Assembly (NCBI RefSeq): GCF_002288925.2
Contig: NW_022098062.1
Location: forward strand, 8,129,681-8,193,680
Length of the DNA stretch: 64,000 bases
Direction of reading: 5' to 3'
From: Delphinapterus leucas
Taxonomy: Eukaryota; Chordata; Mammalia; Artiodactyla; Monodontidae
The notes under the pieces were generated by a model. That model made no database searches, was not told where the DNA came from, and saw nothing but the letters and a program-made list of their open reading frames with translations. The first letter of the stretch is position 1. The number at the start of each line of letters is the position of its first letter. Made by a program: the position numbers and the translations under genes. Shown one piece after another: positions 56,880 through 64,000 of this stretch.

Positions 56880-58205
56880 TTCGGTCCACTGAAACAAGTC
56901 AACCGCAATGAGCACAACTCTTTGGTATCTAAATACCAGTTGCCCACTGAAAGGGAACCACAGCTTCTTGCAGAAATAGCTGATTCCAGATCTGGAGCAG
57001 GGAAAATACAAGGTGAGCTTAGACATCTTCTTGTGACATAAAATAAGAAAGAACTTAAAAATTAACAGAGCTATGTCAAAAGGATACAAGAGCCAGACTG
57101 AAGGGGTTCCCTTTAGCCAAATTTGACGGTAAAGAAATATTATCACACTGAAACATTTTTAAATGTATGAGTCCATTGTGATTTTCAAATAAAAAGGAGA
57201 GGATGGGGGAAAGGCAAGCTCTTCTTTATTCATGAAGGCCTCTGCCCAATACAGGGGAATGACAATTAGAAAAAGCACAATTTTATAAACACTGGTGTAA
57301 TATTTGATTCAGACAAGGTTTATCAATGCTGCTAAAGCCACTAGATGAAGTGTTTGAGAACAGGATCTTCAATCTCAAAATATCCCACAAATTACTTATT
57401 AATGACAAAGGGACAAAAGTGGAGACATCTGTAAATCCACATCAACCAAGTACTAAACCTACAGTTAGCAAAGGGATCAAACTTGCCACTGCTAAAATTA
57501 GGACAAACTGCTATTATGTTGCTCTTGATGCGATGTTAAAAGGTGGCAACATCAGCTGTGCCATGTTCCTGCCTATGATTACAGTCTGAATCAAACTAGG
57601 AGGAAACAAGCAAACAAACTGTAGAACGTGGGACATTCCACAAAGCTGTAGATCTGGACTCAACAAAATGTCAACACCATGAAAGACATCCCACACACAC
57701 ACTCCTTAAAAGAACCTTAACAAACAAACAAACAAAAAAAAGTGGAGGGCAAGGGAATGGTTCTAGATTAAAAGAAAAAGAGATATGAAAACCATATCCA
57801 ATGTGTGATCTCCAGTGGAGTCTAGATCAGGGAAGACAAAGAAACACAGATAGATAAAGAATATTACTGGGAAAATTGGGGAACTTTGAATATGGACTAG
57901 ACATTAAATAATATTGGTGAATATTAAATTTCTTGAATGTAATGAGGTTGTGGGAGAAGATGTCCCTATTCTCAGGAGTCTGGTGCTGAAATATTCAAGG
58001 GTGACGTGTCACTATGCCTGCAACTTGCTTTCACATGGATCAGAAAAAAACAAAAAGACATGTGTGGATACATTGTTTAGAGAGCTAGAGATAAAACAAA
58101 TGGGCAAAATGCTGACAGTTGATGAATCTAAGTAAGGGGTGTACAAGCATTTGTTATACTTTCAACTTTCCTGCCGTTTTGAGAGTTTTCAAAGTAAAAG
58201 TTGAG
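56880..58205 (+). mobile_element. L1M (L1MB-like) LINE 3' UTR
   Basis: Right half is characteristic: 'GGGAATGGTTCTAGATTAAAAG', 'CCAATGTGTGATC', 'TTGGGGAACTTTGAATATGGACTAGACATTAAATAATATT' and 'TGACGTGTCACTATGCCTGCAACTTGCTTTCACATGGATCAG'. It ends 'CTTTCCTGCCGTTTTGAGAGTTTTCAAAGTAAAAGTTGAG'. The left half ('GGGGTTCCCTTTAGCCAAATTTGACGG', 'TATCAATGCTGCTAAAGCC', 'ACATCAACCAAGTACTAAACC') fits the long 3' UTR of the same subfamily. No ORF2 remains. Confidence 0.85.
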
Positions 58206-60439
58206 AAAACCAACTGTATCCCTCAGGAATCAACCCACCCAACTATAACTGCACCAAACACAATGCCTGGTATAAAAGCAGACACTTGATTTAACAATAA
58301 TTTTTAAATTCTCATTTTCCTTCCAAGTGCCTTATGGGTTAGCTGCAGAAATACAAGTACTTGATTTAAATATAGTATATAAAATATAAGGGGTAAGTAA
58401 AATCATAAAGTCCTGTCTGTGTTAAAAGGCCCAGAAACTTGAGATTATAATCACTGTCTATTTCTCCAAGGTGACTGGATAATTCCATTTACTTCCAAAA
58501 AACATTCAACTCCGGGTAGGATCTTAATCTTACTGCCACTTTATTCTTCAGTTTCACCTTAGAGACAGTTGAGTACATCCTGAATTAATCCTTTCAGCAC
58601 AGAATTTTTCAATATTCTCAAACGTGTGAGGGATTTACAAACGTGATTAGCAGTAGTAGTAGTCAGAAACATAAACCCCCATCACTAAACCGTGGCTGTT
58701 TTAATGAAAGCCATATAAAATACTTCCTTCTCAAGGACATTCATACATATGATCTTATTTTATTTTTAACACCCTGTAAGGTAGGTTGTTTTTGTTGTTT
58801 TTAGCTCTTAAGCAAAGCACTAGGTTTATGCTGTTCTGTAATCTAGACCGGGTATTCTGCTTGCCAAGCTGGCCCAGAGATGGAGAGATTTGCTTCAGGA
58901 AAGGGAAACAAACAGCAACTAACATTCATGTGATTACTAACAAAACTAAAAGAAAGGAGACAAGAGGTCTCTTCACAATGACGTGTGCGCACAAGATATG
59001 CACAAGGAAATGTGAAGTTCAGTGTCATTTAAGCTAATCTCTATTTGAACCTTTTAAGAGATAAAACCATTTGAGCAGTAATTTAGTACTGAATTAACTT
59101 TTTTTTTTCTCCCTATCTTTGAAGTTTTCATTGTTTAAGTAAGGGTTTCTGCAAGAGAAATGAAGCAGGGTTCCTCTTCTATTCAGAAGCTGATTATGTG
59201 CAGTAACTTCTGCATGGCTTGGCTTATCCCAGGCTGATAATCAGCAAAGAGCCAAATACATACCACATTTGACATACAACCTTTTTCCCCAAGACCGCCC
59301 CCAAATACTCCATGATAATCAAGTGTTCATACCACTGAATTATCGTGCTGCATAACCTTCCAGTAGCAAAAACTGAACTCTGCAGGGGAAGGATGCCAGA
59401 CGAGGAAAAAAATAAGGGAAGAAACATGGCAGATATTAGTACCAGATAAAGGCTTTGAAAAGATCCTTCAGATAACAAGTTTAGCAGTTAGACTGAGAAA
59501 CAAAGATTTCATTTATTTTCTTAAGCCAGTAACAATTCACCCTCTATGTAATCAACTAAAATGCGATCTGCCACAATGGGAGAGATGCCTGTGTTTAGTG
59601 AGACAGCACTGCTCCCCAAGTCAACGCTATTTAAAGTGTTAGCTAATAAAGACCTGGGTTTTAGTGCACTTCCTTCTGGCTTCCCGGGTAGTACTTCTTA
59701 GCAACTGATGCACCGAAAACATGAGCACCAAATGCTCCTCTAAGGTTGCATCTTTTGGAGCATCTTCAGAGGGGCTGATCTCATGTATGCCAAGTCAGCA
59801 GCTCCAGACAAGGCTCTCTGACTCTGACCCTTCCAAAGTCTCCAACTCCTCAAGGCTTAACGTTTTGCCCCAAAGTCTTACTTTGCCAGCTTGTAATTTG
59901 TGAATTCAGTTACACTATTTTCATGCTATAGTAAATGCCTGTATTCCAACACGTACTACCAAATAGGCACAATACACTTTCAGCATTCTAGGGTTTAAAA
60001 TTTCATTAAAATAATGGCAATAATATCTATACCTTGTGGCTTACTGGAAAGAAAGACATGCATACACCTGTAAAGCAGAAAAAGGAAATGTCTGTGTGGG
60101 CATATATTTTAGATAAGCACGTGTTAGTTAAACTGAAAGATGCAAAGGAAAGATGTTTATTCTCAAGGTGGGCAAGGAGATTCAGCCGTCCTACAATTAT
60201 AAACCAAAACAGTTAAGAGGAAAACCGATCAGAGAGCAGTTTTATGCAAAGGCAACCAGCTGAAGACTGATCAGGGGAAACCACTTTCTTCCTCGGTTTC
60301 ACTGGAGAGTCATCAGTCTTCCAGTCTCATCGGGATTGGGCTGAAAAGTAATAAGAAATGAGGGCAATTAGAGAAGGAGTGAGAAAGCAATTGAGGAAGG
60401 AACAACCTTAAGACAAAACAATGTGGATTTTGAATCTGG
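58206..60439. other. Mostly unique non-coding sequence
   Basis: A short L2-like phrase ('CAATGCCTGGTATAAAAGCAG', about 58261) and a reversed MIR-like phrase ('CATATGATCTTATTTTATTTTTAACACCCTGTAAGGTAGG', about 58747-58786) are seen. No gene. A T-run lies at 59100-59108. Confidence 0.5.
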
Positions 60440-60885
60440 TGCAAGGAGCAAGAATTTGAGATTAGGTTTTCTGCAAGGGCAGTGTCCTGATCCTGTCCAG
60501 GAAAGAATTACAGCTGTGGTAGGAGGACTTAAATTCTGACTCAGAGAGCCTGGGATCGGGGGAATTGGCTAGGGAGCTTCTGCTTAGTAAAACATGGTTT
60601 GGAGAGGACGTTGAGGCTTCCAGAGAATGTTGTGGGGAAATAATCAGCCCCATTTTATTTCAGTCCAAGGGTGAAAGCTAAGGAGGGGAAAAAAAGACTC
60701 CAAATTTCAGGGCCTTGGAGACCGGGATGACAATGGTGTCACGTGCAATAATGGAGACTTTGTAAAAAGTTGAGATCTAAGATGAAAGGTTCAATTTCTG
60801 ACATGTTAACTTCTAGATTATTCCTAGCCAAGTGGAGATATGGTACAGACAATGGGAGAGATGGGGCCCAGGAGCCCTTTGTTTT
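60440..60885 (-). repeat. L2 LINE, antisense
   Basis: 'CAATTTCTGACATGTTAACTTCTAGATTATTCC', 'AGCCAAGTGGAGATATGGTACAGACAATGGGAGAGATGGGGCCCAGGAG' matches antisense L2 ('GGACATGTTAAGTTTGAG..CCAAGTGGAGATG'). The left part is a plausible but weaker continuation. Confidence 0.65.
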
Positions 60886-61860
60886 TAGGGAGATTCCTCC
60901 CCACCCCCTCCAGGGACCTCATAACAATTCCAACTTGACACTGCCGTCTAGTGCTGGATGGCTCAAGAGGATTTAGAATGCCTACCTTACCAAGGAAGAC
61001 TGCCAAGAGCAAGCCACTTATTCTAGCATTTTTAAAAGTCCATGCCACTAGAATATCAACATCAAACACTGAGTAGCATTTAAATATGAAACAGAGCACT
61101 TTCATTTCAAGGCTATTTAACATTTCTGAAATATCTAGATCAAAATGGTGGGTCAAATGACTACGTTCCAGTAAAGCACCTACTAAAAGAAAAACTTTTC
61201 CCCACCCCACATTTCTCGTAAGATAATCACCCCATTCAAGACACCTGTCAGTCATAAGAGATTTTTTTTTTTTTCCTTAGTGCTCAGTTTTCTCAAAACC
61301 TTACCACCAAGCTCCTCTTTTGAGTAATAATAAAGGCCACACATCACTTCTGCTGTGCATGTATATAAATACCTCCATCTCCCTTTCTTCTAACCCTAGT
61401 TCAAGGCCAACTGCTCCAAAGCTTTTGAGAACCAGCACGGGAAGATCTTCAAAGAGAAAGTGCCCATTAACCACAACAGCAGCTGCTGGCTACAGCCTGC
61501 AATTTAAATCTCTGAAAAAGAAACTGTGGCTTCTGAAATTTAAACAAGGAGGTGCCACTTGTAATTACAAACATTCCAGTGGGTTCCTTCCCTCATTGAT
61601 GGTTTCCAAACAAAGGCTTTTTATTCGATTTTGGTGGCGCTCCCCAAACCCTAAATGTAGACATTCCTTTGTGCTTTTCTGGTGCCCTGGCCAGCTCAGA
61701 ATAGGGGCACAGGAGGCGGGTTTTTCCTTGGCCAGGGCTGCTTGGAACTCTCAAAACCATCTCATGTGTAATTACTTGCTTGGCTAGAAACCAAAAACCC
61801 CAATGCTTCAGATTTATAGTCCACGTTAGATACATTTGAGAAGGAACTTCTTAAAAGACA

Positions 61861-61861
<1 letters not shown>
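60886..61861. other. Unique non-coding sequence with a palindromic TAATTA site
   Basis: No repeat recognised. The 12-bp perfect palindrome TTGTAATTACAA lies at 61559-61570, a homeodomain-type core. A second GTAATTAC is at 61769-61776. A 155-codon plus frame (61320-61787) has no known domain and no exon evidence. Confidence 0.45.

Positions 61862-61898
<37 letters not shown>
61862..61898. repeat. (AC)n microsatellite
   Basis: Uninterrupted AC run of about 18 units. Confidence 0.98.
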
Positions 61899-61901
<3 letters not shown>

Positions 61902-62719
61902 CCTCACATTTCACGAACCCTGGAAAATGGAACCAACCTATTTTCCGAGAAACCAAAGAAGTTCCGAAATTAACACTGAAGCATTCTAACATTTCTAGCT
62001 GAAATTAAAAATTCACACTTTAAATTAATGGGGCAAATACTGAAAAGTAAAAAAGAGTAACAGTTTCTCTTCCTACCACCCCGCACCCCCATCCTACAAA
62101 AATAAGGCCCCAAAACTTACAGCTCCGTATGGGTTTCCCACACCAAAGGCATTTTCTGATCACTTCAGTTACAGAATACAGGCTGAAATTAATACTTAGC
62201 CAATTAGAAATGGGAAAAGACATCTTTTTCTTTGAAGCCATATATTTACAAAACGCAAAGGCACTCATACCACGGAGACATTTAGAGGAAAATATTCCGA
62301 ATGAGGGTACCTCACAGCCATCAAACTAAACTAGCCTTTCCTACAGAAGTCCTCCTATGGAGCGTATTCATTATGAGCACATCCAGAAATGGCCAATCTC
62401 ACCAAGGGTGTTTTCCACAGCTCGCCACTGAGGAATTAGCTACAATTACTGCATATTTACACAACCATATTTACACAATAAAACTCATCTTATCCGTTCC
62501 AAACAAAACCTTGCTCAAAATAAACCAAACCACAGGAAAAGGTCTCCTCAGTGCAGGCAGTAATCATGCTCCGGCTTTTCTATCTCCCGCCTCAGCTTCT
62601 ACCCATTGTAACAAGCCTTCACGCTACCTTCCTGGGTAAAGCAAGAGTAGGATAAAAATCTGTATACCAGTGGATAAAATGTACATGCAGCTAATGATAC
62701 TGTGATTATGGGCGTAGAG
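61899..62719. other. Unique non-coding sequence
   Basis: No gene or repeat recognised. Confidence 0.5.
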
Positions 62720-62947
62720 GAAGAGCTGTATCTTACAGAAATTCATTCTAAAGTAATTTATGGAAGAAATGATAGGATGTCCAGGATTTGTTTAAAATAA
62801 TCTGGGAAGGGGAGAAGGTGTACAGAAGGTAATGGACCATGGGTGGATAAGTACCAAACCTGATGATCTGCAAAGAGGGTTAATTATGGCATTCTCTCTA
62901 CATTTGTGTATAATTGAAATTTTCCATAATAAAGTGAAAAAATAAAG
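62720..62947 (+). mobile_element. L1M LINE 3'-terminal fragment
   Basis: 'ATGATAGGATGTCCAGGATTTGTTTAAAATAATCTGGGAAGGGGAGAAGG', 'AATGGACCATGGGTGGATAAG' and 'GGTTAATTATGGCATTCTCTCTACATTTGTGTATAATTGAAATTTTCCATAATAAAG' is the 3' end of an old L1 subfamily, followed by an A-rich tail. Confidence 0.9.
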
Positions 62948-63241
62948 AAAATATGATCGATGTTAAAAAAAAAGGGTCATCTTGCAACAATAAAATAATT
63001 TTTTCTTTAAGAAAAAAAATTATTCTGAGCTTTCTCCCAGCCTTAACGGAAAGGGACAAGTACCTGGTAAGAAAATCAAGATGTGTTTTTGTTCTTGACT
63101 TAAGGACCCTTCCTTTTTTCTTTAGTTATGTGGAACCAGTTCTCCTGTTAATAGGACTCCTTGAAATGACAAAACGAAAGGTTAAAAGTCTAAAGCTGAG
63201 GCTTCTGTGCTTCTGTGAAGCCTAGTTTTCACGCATCTGAC
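62948..63241. other. Unique non-coding sequence
   Basis: Nothing recognised. Confidence 0.45.
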
Positions 63242-63363
63242 TTAAACGACCGGGACACACATCCAGAGCTCTCCTCTACTCAGGTGCTTTGGACAACAAC
63301 ATTAAACGACCGGGACACACATCCAGAGCTCTCCTCTACTCAGGTGCTTTGGACAACAACATT
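63242..63363. repeat. Two-copy 60-bp tandem duplication
   Basis: Positions 63242-63303 match 63302-63363 exactly at offset 60 (62 consecutive matches). Neither flank shares it. The period is a multiple of three, so a chance plus-strand frame carries a 20-residue repeat. Either a very recent duplication or an assembly artefact. Confidence 0.95.
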
Positions 63364-63953
63364 CACGTGTGGCTGCCACATGACGTCCAGAGGTTTCAGA
63401 ATGATTTGTCAACACTAAAGACAACCTTAACAAAAACCGGTCCTTTCTTCCCAGAGGTCACACCTCTGATCCATCGGTTTATTACGTAGAGCAATAATTA
63501 CTCTTGCTGCCTTCAGAATACAAACTCTTCCTACCCAAGATACCATCTACCCACGATGCATATCCCTTACTGGGCATCCCTGCTGGGAGGTGGAAGAGAA
63601 GCTTCACTGGCTGGCTCTCCGGAGACCAGCTCCCTATCCTGGAAGCACAGCTAACTCAGCCTCAGTTCAGCGGTAAGCACGGTCCCTCCCTCTCTGGGCT
63701 GTGGCTGCCTCACTGCAAAATAATGAGACGTTGCCACATGATTTCTAATATCCTTCCCCTTTCAAAAATTCCATGATTATAAGAATCTCTAGTTCCTCAA
63801 CAGGTGATATTAAGAAAAAGAACTTTGCATTAAAATGTTATATTTTCTATTAAATAATTTTAAATGTGACTATGAACACTGGCTGAGCTTCTGTATACGT
63901 CCATATATATACATATATGCATGTGGATACATACATATTTGTGTGAGTACACA
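63364..63953. other. Unique non-coding sequence
   Basis: No gene or transposon recognised. AT-rich 'ATATATACATATATGCATG' precedes the terminal microsatellite. Confidence 0.5.
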
Positions 63954-63977
63954 AACACACACACACACACACACACA
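63954..63977. repeat. (AC)n microsatellite
   Basis: AC run near the right end of the window. Confidence 0.95.
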
Positions 63978-64000
63978 GGCTGATACCATTAGGTGCGTAT

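Noticed and set aside
61320..61787. 155-codon plus-strand frame
   Set aside because: No protein family recognised and no exon boundaries; more plausibly non-coding DNA with low stop density.
61862..61898. CRISPR-like or satellite array
   Set aside because: Plain (AC)n microsatellite. No regularly spaced repeats with unique spacers exist anywhere in the window.
63215..63418. Protein with a 20-residue internal repeat
   Set aside because: The repeat is simply the 60-bp DNA duplication read in frame; nothing else suggests coding.

Overview
This window is mammalian nuclear DNA, almost certainly from a cetacean. The key evidence is six copies of the tRNA-derived CHR-type SINE, with the 'GGGCTTCCCTGGTGG' head and internal A and B boxes. 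Three of them are the short, low-divergence form (about 200 bp) typical of whales and dolphins. L1 3' ends of the cetartiodactyl type, many ancient MIR and L2 fragments and (CA)n microsatellites agree with this. I found no convincing protein-coding exon, RNA gene, CpG-island promoter or CRISPR array, so the window is probably intergenic or inside a large intron. The open reading frames present are chance frames, or lie in SINE, L1 or L2 sequence.

Layout. 0-9 kb: L2 and MIR remnants, a hAT-type DNA transposon, a short L1 tail, long unique stretches, and a perfect 15-bp hairpin at 7.27 kb. 9-16 kb: an L1 tail inserted into an older L2, a minus-strand L1 tail, several MIRs, and an unidentified LTR-like block. 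16-24 kb: mostly unique, with a 302-bp SINE at 18.1 kb and a CpG-retaining block at 19.2-19.56 kb. 24-30.5 kb: MIR and L2, an assembly gap of exactly 100 N inside a SINE, and a long antisense L2. 30.5-37 kb: the most repeat-poor part, with an inverted repeat of a TAAT-containing motif at 33.3 kb and a second CpG-retaining block at 35.2-35.6 kb. 37-45 kb: MIRs, a (GT)n, an old L1 interrupted by about 440 bp of unrecognised sequence, a candidate hAT element, and a minus-strand L1. 44.9-56.2 kb: four SINEs, all on the plus strand. This stretch also holds a 493-bp solo LTR of an endogenous retrovirus with a 4-bp target duplication, and two long L2 remnants. 56-64 kb: an old L1 3' end, an antisense L2, unique DNA, an L1 tail, and an almost exact two-copy 60-bp tandem duplication at 63.24 kb.

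Nothing here forms a gene system. The content is a layered record of transposition: Mesozoic MIR, L2 and hAT elements, then L1 families, then an ERV LTR and CHR SINEs. A few unique segments look like candidate cis-regulatory sequence. Family names are from recalled consensus sequences; no database search was run.
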